Shown here piece by piece: positions 1-9,009 of a stretch of 26,541 bases of DNA; the stretch's first letter is position 1, and each line of letters opens with the position of its first letter. Made by a program: the position numbers and the translations under genes. The notes beneath the pieces are model-generated. The model had not been told where the DNA came from, did no database searches, and worked only from the letters and a program-made list of their open reading frames with translations. This DNA comes from Cylindrobasidium torrendii FP15055 ss-10 (lineage: Eukaryota; Basidiomycota; Agaricomycetes; Agaricales; Physalacriaceae): the NCBI GenBank assembly GCA_000934385.1, contig KN880662.1, positions 1-26,541 on the forward strand, given 5' to 3'.

Positions 1-422
1 GCAAGTACACTCTTGTGGGTAGCCGAGCGAGTGTCTGGCTTGTCCCGGGGTGGTTCGAGGGTCACATACTCCAGGAAGTCGCCAAAGGACGCAAAGTGGT
101 CGGATATGGCTTCGAGGACGACATCCAAGTGCTCAGAACGCGTCAGGTAGGTTCTTCGCATTGGACCAGTTTGCGGAAGTTCATTGTACAAAGTGCGAAG
201 CTGGATTGGGCTCGCAAGGTCGGGCAAATGGGCAGCAGGTGGGGTAGAAACTGTCGATTGGGTACTTGTACTGAATAAACTATCGAGTGGTGGAGCTGGG
301 GGGCAGTGGGAAGCAACTGGGGATATGGGAATCGATGCAGCAGCTTGTATATCCGCGAGTGTGGGGACGTCCTTGTCGGTAAGCCAGGGTTTTCGAGGAC
401 GTCCTGTACGACCACCGGCCAT
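1..422 (-). CDS. Partial N-terminal gene fragment with AT-hook-like motif
   Basis: An open frame of 140 codons runs from an ATG at 422 down to the window edge with no stop, so the gene continues outside. Residues 2-12 are Gly/Arg/Lys-rich and contain GRPRK, an AT-hook-like core, followed by KPWLTDKD. A Pro/Ser/Thr-rich linker with STSTQSTVSTPP follows. From about residue 95 the sequence becomes globular, with LDVVLEAISDHFASFGDFLEYV, then PRDKPDTRSATHK. The opening Met-Ala-Gly-Gly-Arg context and a composition change upstream support this start. The LEAISDHFASFGDFLE stretch resembles N-terminal regions of agaricomycete DUF6589-type proteins, which are often mobile-element associated. That assignment is from memory of the pattern and is weak. 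DNA binding is inferred only from the AT-hook-like motif. Confidence 0.6.
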   Translation of the reverse strand, partial: MAGGRTGRPRKPWLTDKDVPTLADIQAAASIPISPVASHCPPAPPLDSLFSTSTQSTVSTPPAAHLPDLASPIQLRTLYNELPQTGPMRRTYLTRSEHLDVVLEAISDHFASFGDFLEYVTLEPPRDKPDTRSATHKSVL

Positions 423-554
423 GACGAGGTTTGACGCGCGCCAGAGGTTGCAAAAAACGAAGAAGACGCGTCGAAAACGCGTCGTGTTGGTGGTAGGAAG
501 GCAAAAAGACAAAAATAGACTGTGATCGGACGCGACAATTTACGTAATTTGGGG

Positions 555-582
555 GCGTACACCAAACTAGGGCGCGATTACT
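555..582 (+). repeat. 28-bp exact repeat, copy 1
   Basis: A 28-bp string beginning GCGTACACCAAACTAGGGCG recurs without mismatch at 11922-11949, same orientation. The next bases are also similar (CTGACAGACTAC here, CTACAGGACTAC there). This copy lies 131 bp upstream of the tRNA gene. It may be a terminal or internal piece of a short mobile element, but no full element could be bounded. Confidence 0.85.
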
Positions 583-712
583 GACAGACTACATACAAGT
601 ACTTAGCGAAGCCCGTCACTTGATCGTTGGCTGTTTATAAGAGACTATATTTCCAGTGAGTAAATTACCTTTCCCCCTTTGTCCAGGGTTTCAGACCCGC
701 GGCAATGGTCAC

Positions 713-803
713 GCCCCTGTAGTTTAATGGTTATGACGCCGGACTTCTACCCTTCTCTTCGTAGTGTATCCGGAGGCTGCGGGTTCGAGTCCCGCCAGGG
801 GTT
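713..803 (+). tRNA. tRNA-Arg (anticodon UCU) with an 18-nt intron
   Basis: All cloverleaf stems can be drawn. The acceptor stem is GCCCCTG (713-719) with CAGGGGT (796-802), discriminator T803. The D arm starts near 722 with loop AATGGTTA. The anticodon stem is CCGGA (739-743) with TCCGG (769-773). The T arm is GCGGG-TTCGAGT-CCCGC (779-795). The anticodon loop reads C-T-TCT-A, so the anticodon TCT at 746-748 decodes AGA. An intron of 18 nt at 750-767 sits between positions 37 and 38, the canonical nuclear site cut by the tRNA splicing endonuclease. The first acceptor pair is a G-U wobble and D-stem pair 13:22 is a mismatch; neither is disabling. Confidence 0.92.
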
Positions 804-818
804 TGCAAATGTGATATC

Positions 819-822
819 TTTT
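819..822 (+). terminator. RNA polymerase III T-run terminator
   Basis: A TTTT run lies 16 nt beyond the tRNA 3' end, the usual Pol III stop signal and position. Confidence 0.7.
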
Positions 823-1330
823 CACTCTAGCAAAAGAATGTGATGTGCCCATTTTGTTTTGCCCCCGAGTTTGAGCAGTTTACAATCGGGACTGGTTAAT
901 TCAAAGAGATATAAGCTACAGGCATTGCACGAGAGGATGGAATGTTTGAACTGGCATGAAGCACGACTTGGAGTCAACAAACTCATCACCTACACAGTTG
1001 TCCGTTTTTAACGACGCAGTCAGCTGTTAAATGCAGTCGCTTATTTCTAAGCGCGATCAGGACAACGCAAAATGTGCAGATTCAAGGGGCGGACGTCATA
1101 CGGAGGCTCCTTCGCCTCCACTGATAATTGATTTACATGGTCTTTCAAGCGCTCTGTGTTTTTTCACCCTTTGATCAGGACATGGACATCTTTTTTCTCT
1201 CGCGGCGTGGGGGACAGGTAGCAATCGAGGAGCGCACATACACATACAGTCCTTTGACGTAAAGAGAATAGGCGTCGCGAGGTGCGTGTGACTTTTCATC
1301 TGACGTGCAGTTCCTATTTCTACGCAATAC
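823..1330. other. Intergenic, no gene seen
   Basis: All frames are short and none shows a recognisable domain or a convincing exon chain. The sequence is of ordinary composition up to the tandem repeats that start near 1331. Confidence 0.6.
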
Positions 1331-1475
1331 CAGGAATACCGCGCGAGAACGAAATCAAGAATCTATTATGCGAGGAACGAGACTAGGAATCCGCGCGAGA
1401 ACACGAATTTAAATTAGGAATACCGAGCGAGAACGATACTAGGAATCCGCGCGAGAACGAGATTAGGAATGCGAC
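1331..1475. repeat. Degenerate tandem repeat, core AGGAATCCGCGCGAGAACGA
   Basis: The core starts at 1332, 1385, 1416, 1441 and 1465, giving spacings of 53, 31, 25 and 24 bp. Copies alternate AGGAATACCGCGCGAGAAC with AGGAATCCGCGCGAGAAC. The last copy is truncated and runs straight into the purine/pyrimidine-rich element at 1465. Confidence 0.8.
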
Positions 1476-1690
1476 GCTTCCTTTCGCTCTTTGACCTCTG
1501 CGACCTCCTCCCCTTCTCTTCCCTCCCCGCTCGGCCGCGTGGAAGGGTGAGGGAAGGAGGAGGGAGGAGGGAAATCAGCGTCGCGCTCCCCACTCTCTCT
1601 CTCTCGCTTCCTCTGCATCGTGAGCGCAGGGGAGAAGAGGGAGGAGAGGGAGGGAGGAGGGGGGAGGAGACCACCGCATCCGCACTGTCC
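1465..1690. repeat. Purine/pyrimidine-rich repeat element, copy 1
   Basis: The element starts AGGAATGCGACGCTT. A CT-rich block, CCGCGTGGAAGGG, a GA-rich block, GCGTCGC, CTCCCCACTCTC, CTTC-CTCTGCAT, GTGAGCGC and a second long GA-rich tract follow. The same landmarks occur in the same order at 13330-13570. Reading frames across it (for example Pro/Ser-rich or Arg/Gly-rich) are composition artefacts. A more diverged relative may lie at 12060-12180. Confidence 0.75.
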
Positions 1691-2869
1691 ACACCGCTTC
1701 ATCTCTGATTGAGTCCTAAACACGAGGAAGATGCGGGTGCGCGACGTTCTTTTGAAATTGGACTCTGCAGGCGATGAGTCGGTCGGGGTTGAGTGGACAC
1801 GAAGAACGACATCATCGCTTTGTTGGAAGTGGGGATTGTAAGTGCCGTTGAAGGGCGAAGAACGATGAAGGGAGGTAGAGCACGAACGAAGGTGAATAGA
1901 TATCACCACCAGGGAAAAGATGTGTCTAAGCTGCAAGACACACGCGTACCTCGTCGTACTCCCGGATATGTCCACACCCTACACACCTCGCTGCTAAACC
2001 TCGACTTTGACCTTCTTCAACTTCTTGCCTATACTACATGTCCTAGTGCGCTTGGGTTCCTCGTATTAATACTGGGCTGCGCTGAGTCCGTGCGAGAGGT
2101 ATAACTTTTCGCGAGGATATCGATACCGCTGTACGTTCCGAAGAGTCGCCTGGGATCATGGTGGTGGTTCGGAATCAGAAGCCGAATCACGATCGGCATG
2201 GTAGTTTTTGATCGCTCACCTCCAAGTTCAAACTCTTCGACGACTTACGCTTCCACTGCACTTTGCTTGCTACCACTTCGTCGTTGACTATCTTCTCTAC
2301 TATGACGACTGTAGATCTAAATTGGTCTTTCCTCTTTGCGACAAGTACTAATTATAAGTCGTTCTCTGCAGAGATTGTCGACTTGACCCCTGAAGAGCTC
2401 GAGACAGCCTGGGATACTTGAGCGACCGTGAGCTGCTTCCATATCGCATAGATCTATCTCTCAAAGTTGTTCTTTCTATTTTGTAGGTGTGGCGCTTGGT
2501 GTCAAGAAGAGGGTTGACTAGTACGTCTTGGCCAACCCCCAACGTCTGGGGCTGTACGTTTCTTCTCTTTGCTGGTGCGATGCAGACACTTGAAAATTCT
2601 TTTTCGTTCCAGTCGCTACGGTTTTTATGGTCCGTCGGAACCCGCCCCCAGGCGGCTGCCATTCGAAAGACCGTCAGCAACACCAACACATCATCCTCGC
2701 TGCGCAGCACGAACTCGCAGGCCCCTCACAGAAGTCACACGCCCAACATCATCAGCCAGTATGAAATGAACTTTTACTATCATACCATGGCATCTCCGGC
2801 AGCCCTTCCTCCGCTCCAACTACGAGGTACAACCCCCTTCCCCGTGCGCCCGCTTCTTCTCTCTCCCTG
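1691..2869. other. Intergenic, with a short dispersed-repeat piece
   Basis: No gene could be supported. At about 2152-2201 a segment GGTTCGGAATCAGAAGCCGA with GATCG downstream resembles a string that recurs near 13185, 23208 and 25935. The 2480-2870 part could hold very degraded upstream exons of the following pseudogene, but I could not align them. Confidence 0.5.
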
Positions 2870-4416
2870 TCAAGTACGATACATGGTGTCGTTGATACAC
2901 CGTCTGGCACACCGTTGCGCGCCCGCAATCGTGGGCATGTTTCAAATCTCGCGGCCTCATTGAAGTACTCAGCCGGTTCGTTTCGAGGACGACAAGGAGG
3001 AGCAACTTGGGGTCCCCGTCGTGGTCTGGATCGGTGTCCCGTTGACCAAGTCCGCTGACGCTTCTGCCGTGCGCGACGCGACTCCCGACATTATTTCGCA
3101 TTCTCGCTGACGCGCAGATCACCGATGTGATCGTCGAATGGTATAAAGGGGACATTGAGAGGTTTTCTGGCCCGCCATTGATGAGCGTGGAGGACACCAC
3201 CAGTCCTGCGTTTGGTCTCAACCATCCTTTCAATGTGGGGCTTGGAGTTCCTATCGCTAGGCAATCCGACGGTGCGGAGGGTACGGTTGCTTTCTTTTTT
3301 CGTGAGGTTCAGACTAAGGACGGGAAGCCGAGTGATAGGATTCTTGGTGTTACCACCAAATATGTCGCCTCTCTCGACACAACGACTCCCTACGAGTTTG
3401 GCGGGACCGACCCGCAGTACATTCTCGTCTGCGGTCACCGCCAATTCGCTATTGCCGTTGCAAAAATCGAGGAAAAGATAGATCACTGCTTACGCGATAT
3501 AGTAAGACTTGACGAAGAGTGGGGGCTTGCGGAAAACAAGCTGGGGTCGGGTGAGGCCAGGCACCTGGAACGCATAAAGACTGCATTGGAGGATAAGATG
3601 GTTGATAGCGAGACGCTCAAGGCGCTCTTGGACCAAGTCGAGGCTGAGTGGCAAGATCCTGACGCTCACAGGCTCGGTGTGGTCGACTGGGCCCCCGAGA
3701 TCTCCGTTGGGACTGGTGACCGCCCCTACACTTGTGATATCGCCACCTTCGCTGTCGACGGGACCAAGATGGTGAATTTCGAGCGCAACGTTCTTGATTT
3801 TTGGTGCGTCCCTTTTTCATGCCATTCGCTTTGCTCTCTTTTTCTTTGCGTTTCAGTTCTTTCTTTCTTCCATAATTGCTAACTCGCAGCTCTTCAGGCG
3901 ACCGCACAAAGCTCGAGGATTCATTCATTCTGGCCTAAGGGTGCTATTGGCGATGAAAAGAGCATCCCCATACGAACCTTCAGCTTCCCGTCACTCGCAT
4001 ATTTCCGCGTCACCACCCTGTTCGAACCACTCCCGACTCAGATACCGTGCGCAAGGACAGCAAAGGCCAACCGCGTTCATTCGTTGTCGCCAAGTACGGG
4101 ACAGCAAGAACGAATCTGACGTTGGGGTCGCTGTTCAGGGTCTACTGATGGCCTACTACACCTGCAACAGCCTCGGTGTCGAGGTCGCCGTTTTTAATTA
4201 CAGCAGGGACGTCTGGTGGGTTTCAGCAATCACGCAGCGACTCTGGCTCGATCATTTGTTACTGGGAGTGGTGAGGCGGTCGCTTTGCTGCACTCGGGCA
4301 TGTCAGTGTATGATGGACACACCTATGTCATGTTTGACACGCCTATCTCCTATGTGGTTGAGCGTATCCGTGACAAGTACCCGTTTTCTGATTTCTGTGG
4401 CATTGAGATTGATTGA
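2870..4416 (+). pseudogene. Decayed gene of an agaricomycete trypsin-like serine-protease-like family
   Basis: The reading passes through several frames. In order it reads TVWHTVA near 2903, a stretch with VRFEDDKEEQLGVPVVVWIG near 2970, ADAQITDVIVEWYKGD near 3105, then a long open stretch to 3790. That stretch includes LNHPFNVGLGVPIA, ILGVTTKYVAS, FVDWAP-like GVVDWAPEISVGTGDRPYT and CDIATFAVD. A good intron follows (GTGCGT near 3804, TGCTAACTCGCAG ending 3889). Then come KLEDSFILA-stop, KGQPRSFVVAKYGTARTNLTLG, EVAVFNYSRD, SDSGSII and finally VTGSGEAVALLHSGMSVYDG to a stop at 4414-4416. These landmarks follow the order I recall for this fungal family, where the usual pieces are TxxHV, YTRDIG and GDSGS. 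The His position is Tyr here and the GDSGS glycine is Ser. At least three frame changes and one stop make it a pseudogene unless the assembly is wrong. Confidence 0.72.
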
Positions 4417-5239
4417 ACATCGAACACGTCCATGTTCCCTCCTTGTCCCTTCCCCACTGTCTTCTCTTCTCTTCGTTTAGTTTTTTGTTTAGTTTTTTGT
4501 TCCTGCCTCGTCTGTCGTCTTTCCTTTGTCCTTGTTTGTACATTTCTCGTTTGCTACCTTGACTTCGTCTCTGCTGGGCGGCTGTCTGTGATCGTGTAAT
4601 GACTCTCAGTGAGGTTTTCTTGTACCGATTATCTTGTAGTTCTTTCATATCACTGTGTCGCTGTATTCAATTAACTGTAGAGCACCTACATATGTACATT
4701 TGTTTGCTCATTCTTTTTTTTTCACACCGCACAACAGTGTGGATACTTGTACATGCAGTGTAAGTGGATTTAGCCAGGTGTCTCCGCAGCGATTCCCCCT
4801 TTGTGAATGAGTGTCGACTCGTGCTTCCGTTTCGTCGATTGCTGAACGCTGATGCTCGAATATCGGTGCTTATTGCAGCACGATCTCAACTCTTGCTCCT
4901 GAAGACGTTGACGGACATCGACTTGTGGCCAATTGAATCCTCATTTCTTTGCTGCGAGAAAGATGGACTTGTGCTGAACGTGGACTTGGCCCGGGGGCGG
5001 ATTCGGACAAGTATGCGAGGAGACTGAAAAACTGACGAGATCTGGAACAACTGACGAGATCTGGAACAACTGACGAGATCTGGAATTAGAAGATGCCAGG
5101 GACTTTGTGTCGTGAAATCCATTGCATGTGGACTGGACGCCCATGGTGACAGTTACAGTGCATGGGGGTCAAATAGTGCATGGGGCATAGATTTACGCAT
5201 TGCCAAACTAGAAGAAAAAAACTCAAAACTCAAAAATCG
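4417..5239. other. Intergenic after the protease-like pseudogene
   Basis: No gene is recognised. A T-rich stretch at about 4478-4501 repeats GTTTAGTTTTTT twice and may belong to the 3' untranslated region of the pseudogene. A 19-bp triplicate lies at 5030-5086. Confidence 0.55.
5030..5086 (+). repeat. Three tandem copies of a 19-bp unit
   Basis: AACTGACGAGATCTGGAAC occurs at 5030-5048, 5049-5067 and 5068-5086. Only the final base of the third copy differs, so the array is recent. A 57-bp array with no spacers is a small minisatellite, not a CRISPR. Confidence 0.95.
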
Positions 5240-5560
5240 AGACAAAAGCGTCGACGAAGTGTACATAGTATCGTTTGGACACCGAATCCACGGCGTCGCA
5301 CCTCTCCCGCCACTCGATCGATGTGTCACTCACGGCATCTCGATGTCCTCATTTCCGACCCTCGATCCACCACAAAGCTTCTCGCGGACAAGCTTTCGAA
5401 TTCCCCTCCCAATTTCTCCTCCCCCTCTCTCCCTCTCTGCGTTTGTCTGCGCCTCCTGAGACTTGTACTCGTCTTCGAAAGCCACCCAAAGGTAGGAGCG
5501 TGTGGTACTTGTGCATGTTCATCAAGCGGTGGAGAGTCGACAACGGGATTCCCCATACAT
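5240..5560 (-). pseudogene. DUF6535 gene 3'-end fragment (first)
   Basis: On the minus strand this is an eroded tail of the same family as the genes ending at 5714 and 17302. Shared landmarks in plus-strand order are CTCGATGTC, CAAAGCTTCTCGCG, a CT-rich tract, GCCTCCTGAGACTT, a GTAGGAGCG box near 5491 and GGTGGAGAGTCGAC near 5527. The same boxes occur in the tails at 17302-17820 and 13996-14219. The 5240-5340 flank also matches 13885-13985 (AGCGTCGACGA then CGGCG-CGCACCT), so the two fragments share a common origin. It encodes no continuous protein and lies directly beside the 3' end of DUF6535 copy 1. Confidence 0.65.
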
Positions 5561-5649
5561 ATTCCTCATCGCGCTTTATTTTAACGTATAGTATCGCGGC
5601 ATAGCAAATACAAAAGCACGAACTCTTGAGTCCATAAAGCGACAAAAGC

Positions 5650-5665
5650 AAAAAAAAAAAAAAAA
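5650..5665. repeat. A16 homopolymer
   Basis: An uninterrupted A run lies 48 bp beyond the stop of DUF6535 copy 1. It could be a slippage tract or the tail of an old retroposed piece. No target-site duplication was found to decide. Confidence 0.9.
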
Positions 5666-5713
5666 GATAACCCCACCCATGGCTTGCGCGCACCACGCCG
5701 CTCGACCCGTCTC

Positions 5714-7870
5714 TCACACCATCACGTTATCCTCGCCTTCGGCCCTTTCGTGACCGCAAAGCTTCTCAAGGACCTTTCGGAGACCATTCCTGAATCCTCC
5801 TTCGCCCCATTCCCACTCCGACTTTTTTGCTTTTCTCCTCTCTTCCTCTTCCCGAGCAATCTCCTCATTAATCTGCGCATCCTCAAGCTTGTGTGCAGCT
5901 TCGGCAGCCTCCCATGCCTCTGTCCAAGTAGGAGCGGAAAGCGGAGGCCATTCCGACGGATAGACTGCAAGTTCCCACACTGCGTCTTTGTCGGGCGGGG
6001 GAGAATCGACTGTTAGATCGTTGTTTTCGTCGTCACCGAGGCCAATTGGCCATCCAAGAAGTGGATCTAGTGACTTTTGGAACCGACAATAATGATAGTC
6101 TGGGTCCCAGCGGTACCATCCGAGGTTTTCAAAGATAGGGAACAAGTAGGTCAAAAAGTCGATAGGATTCTGGAAAACGGACGGGCTCTGAATTACGGAA
6201 GAATACTTTGCAGCATCTATTAGACCCAGATATGCCCGAAGATGAATGTCTTGTGACGGCCATCTATCGAGGTTACGCGGAGACAGGCAATGAATCCATG
6301 GACTTCCACGAACGAGGCTGCTCCATACAATGGGAGGAGCAGAACCAAGGGATTCTATGGTGGAAACACAGGACACCTTGCGCGGGTCTTCATCAAGATA
6401 AGCCAGACATTCGGAAGCCTGGCGAGAAAAAAGTGCCCGTAGCGCTGGACTGCCGCCCTCTTGCGAGGCATCTTGCTGAACCTGAGAATACGGTATCGCT
6501 TCTAAAGCAGCACAGGCCAATGCCAGCCCGGCGTCAGACACTAGGTGGTCTCTGACTGTGGATGTATCGATACTCATGGTATGAGCATGTTCTGAATGGC
6601 AGATTATTCTGAGCATCTGCTCAAAATCGTGAACAGTATTTCGTGGAAATATCCCCACCCAGTCTTGGGCTTCCATTTTCGTTGGACCACATCCATTGCT
6701 GAGTTGAGTAAATACGGCCTGTTGTGTGCGACCGTCAAAGAATTTCGCGGGGAATGCACCAAGCGAGTTCATAATCAGAGTCTTTGCGGACATGCTCCCG
6801 CTGGTGTTGTGAAGCCACAGAAGGGCATTGCACGCTTGGGTCGCTCCGGGAATCTCCTCGAGGGACACCGCCGACGCTTTCTCGGCGTCTCGAGCAGTCG
6901 GCGCAAGCAGAATCCTGCGCAGAGCTAACCTTGCCTGGAGGAAGGGATATACGGTGTTGAAATTCCAACGAAGCGATGCGGAGAAGATGTTCGAAAATGT
7001 TGTGTGGTATGGCGACTCTATGTGGACGATAGAAATGATGATCGACACAACGTAGGCGGCAAACAGTGTTCCGGAGATGATCCCGACAGAGGCTGCAATA
7101 GTGCTCTGTAATGGCGCAAGGAAGGTAACAAGTCCAATGAGAAAGAGGGCAAGAGCAAGGTGCAGTAGTGTTGGGAGTAGTCCTATGATGGTACGTACAG
7201 CCCATTTTTCCATCCCGTCATAGCGGAATTGGCAGATGAGTGCACGTTCGCGAGCTGTCCCAGAGATGAAAGAAAGATATTGGCGCAACCACTGCTTGGA
7301 CAGAACTGCGAGGAGCGCAGACGCTAGACTCAACGCGAGGCTTGTGAACCAAAGTGCGTTTACCCAGAAGTCTGTCTGTGCGATGGCCGGTGTGATGTCG
7401 GCTGGTGCAATGTCGGACAGGGAAGCGCCCGTGAGCGCCGCGCGCTGAACAGCAATAAGCTCGGTGAGGAGCGATACGGTGATGGCAGAGTTATCAAGGG
7501 AGAGTGACTGCGACGTCTGTGCGACAAACGTTGTTAGGACAGCAGCAAAGAGCCCAGCCTATGGTCATTGCATTAGATCCAACCCCATGACCTACGAAAA
7601 TGAAGCATACAAATACAAGAAGGATGTCAAGGCTATCGGCTGCTTCGCCGACCATGTCGTTGTCAAAGATTGCTGCCTCGTCGTTGTAGGCAAGCCACAC
7701 ACGGGCATCATTGTGAAGCTCCTTGTAACGATTGTCCCGAGGATATTTCTCTGTATAATCGAAGGCTATATGTGCCTCTTAGCAATGAACAGAGCTTCCG
7801 ACGTACTAGGATACGTACGACTTGGAGTTTCTTGCTCCCTCAGCTCTTTTGCCTTCTTCCTCCCACTCAT
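5714..7870 (-). CDS. DUF6535 domain membrane protein, copy 1 (5' end damaged)
   Basis: Three exons align one to one with exons 2-4 of the paralogue at 17302. They are 7962-7819 (144 nt), 7765-7611 (155 nt) and 7558-5714 (1845 nt, open to the stop), joined by introns of 53 and 52 nt with GTACGT/ATAG and GTATGC/ATAG ends. The DUF6535 domain has VWLAYNDEAAIFD and MVGEAADSLDILLVF in exon 3 and AGLFAAVLTTFVAQTSQ across the junction into exon 4. FWVNALWFTSLALSLASALL, SKQWLRQYLSFISGT and two more hydrophobic helices follow, four membrane segments in all. The C-terminal part is soluble and ends in a charged segment (REEEERRKAKK) and GEDNVMV. The first in-frame Met downstream of the damaged exon 1 is at 7870, which would give 683 residues and keep the whole domain. 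The family's biochemical role is unknown. The coding body looks maintained, so translation from the internal Met is possible, but a young pseudogene is equally plausible. Confidence 0.75.
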
Positions 7871-8240
7871 TTCGTCTTTCTTCAGTCCGAACCTCGTCTC
7901 CTTGATCGCTTCGGAAGGGACAGAGATTGGATTCGAGGCTACCTTGGCTGGCTTTTGACCCGCTAAAGGACCATCAGCAAACAGAAGCATGAGACCGCGA
8001 ATGTACAACTCACCGTTTTCTTCATTGTCACTTTCATCGTCCGCTCCATCGTCCTTCACCTCTTGCACAAAAGAGGCAAGGGATGCTTGTTCCTCCAAGC
8101 GCTCTGACTGAGCGCTTCGAGCCCCTGGAGTGACCAACTCGACGTTTTCCGTATCGCCTTAGTCTTGCTTGGTGTCCATGTCCAGCTTCTCTACCTTTGA
8201 AGGTCGTACGAAGTCCCTCAACGATATGTTGTTCTCACTG
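7871..8240 (-). pseudogene. Damaged first exon and 5' region of DUF6535 copy 1
   Basis: The exon equivalent to exon 1 of the paralogue ends at 8014, before a GTGAGT intron (8013-7963, 51 nt). Its reading GDTENVELVTPG...DNEEN is collinear with GDTEHVELVTPG...DNEEDD in copy 2. The Gln codon CAA of copy 2 is TAA here (8161-8159), and the copy 2 start ATG has no counterpart (ATATCG in its place). No in-frame Met exists between the stop and the end of exon 1. The lesion is either a true nonsense mutation or a marker of a different transcript start. Confidence 0.7.
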
Positions 8241-9009
8241 TTTGGGAGGTGTTGATGGTGGTGGTCAAAGTCGAACAGTGCAACACACGCTGTAATGCCG
8301 CAGATGAGTAAACACTTCGAATGGCACAGATCATCTGAGAAGGGTGTTTAGCGCTTGCTCAGCAATGACAAAGCTTGCAGCGCAAAGCTGTTCACTTGCA
8401 TTCAATGCAATGGCTATGCCTCGAACCATTCTCTGTGCTTGCTTGCCATGGATCTCCACGATTCACCGAGAGTCCGGCTGAAGGCCAAGGCAAGTTGTCG
8501 TCTTGCGAGGGAAATCTGCGTCTCATTCTGAATAAGGCTGTGTACAAGTTCCAAGTTCCCACGAAAAGAACAGTCCGCCATACAGCGCACAGCGTTCACG
8601 AAGAGGCCGCCTTTAAGTTTCAGTTTCGATTTCCCACCGTGGCTGCTATATGACGATATCGAGAACACAGTGAAAGGACGCGCGGGAAAATCCCAATTGC
8701 GAATAGACGATCATGCGTAGATTCGGAAATTTTGTATCGCACCAACACATATACATGTACAGCTTCAAAATGTCCCTCGAAGTCCCCCAGCAGTCAAAGG
8801 TTTGACGCTAAACAGCCAGTGGTTGAAGTTGGCACAGACAATCGTCTGCGCGTATGGGTGGAAGACCTACTCGCATTCACAGATGTAGTGCTAACTGCGA
8901 AGTTCGAAGTTGAACCCAAGGGCTGCTCGCTAGTCGAACGGCTACTCGTGCACAACATATTCCCAGGCGTAGCATTCCCCTCGTTCGTGTGCGCGCCCGT
9001 TCTTCGCAT
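8241..9009. other. Upstream region of DUF6535 copy 1; one unassigned short frame
   Basis: The part at 8241-8370 retains weak similarity to the region just upstream of copy 2 (20060-20200), for example GGTGGTGG, CACACGCTGTAATG and a GTGTTTAGCGCTTGCTCAGC-like box, so the two copies share promoter ancestry. A minus-strand frame at 8668-8414 (84 aa, containing NLELVHSLIQNETQISLARR) has protein-like composition, but I do not recognise it and it may be chance or an exon remnant. Confidence 0.45.

Noticed and set aside
1463..1975. 170-codon minus-strand frame rich in Ser, Pro and Arg
   Set aside because: It is produced by the purine/pyrimidine-rich element, which has similar artefactual frames on both strands at its second copy.
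2302..2421. Short ATG exon plus a downstream EIVDLTPEELETAWD-like exon
   Set aside because: The best GT-AG junction (2325-2371) creates an immediate stop, and other junctions lack support.
3794..4480. 228-codon plus-strand frame as a separate gene
   Set aside because: It starts inside the intron of the protease-like pseudogene. Only a small part (EVAVFNYSRD) belongs to the family, and the rest is frame-shifted sequence.
5030..5086. Possible CRISPR-like array
   Set aside because: Units are contiguous with no spacers and the DNA is eukaryotic nuclear; it is a minisatellite.
5600..5665. Poly-A tail of a retroposed SINE
   Set aside because: No Pol III promoter boxes, defined 5' end or target-site duplication could be found.
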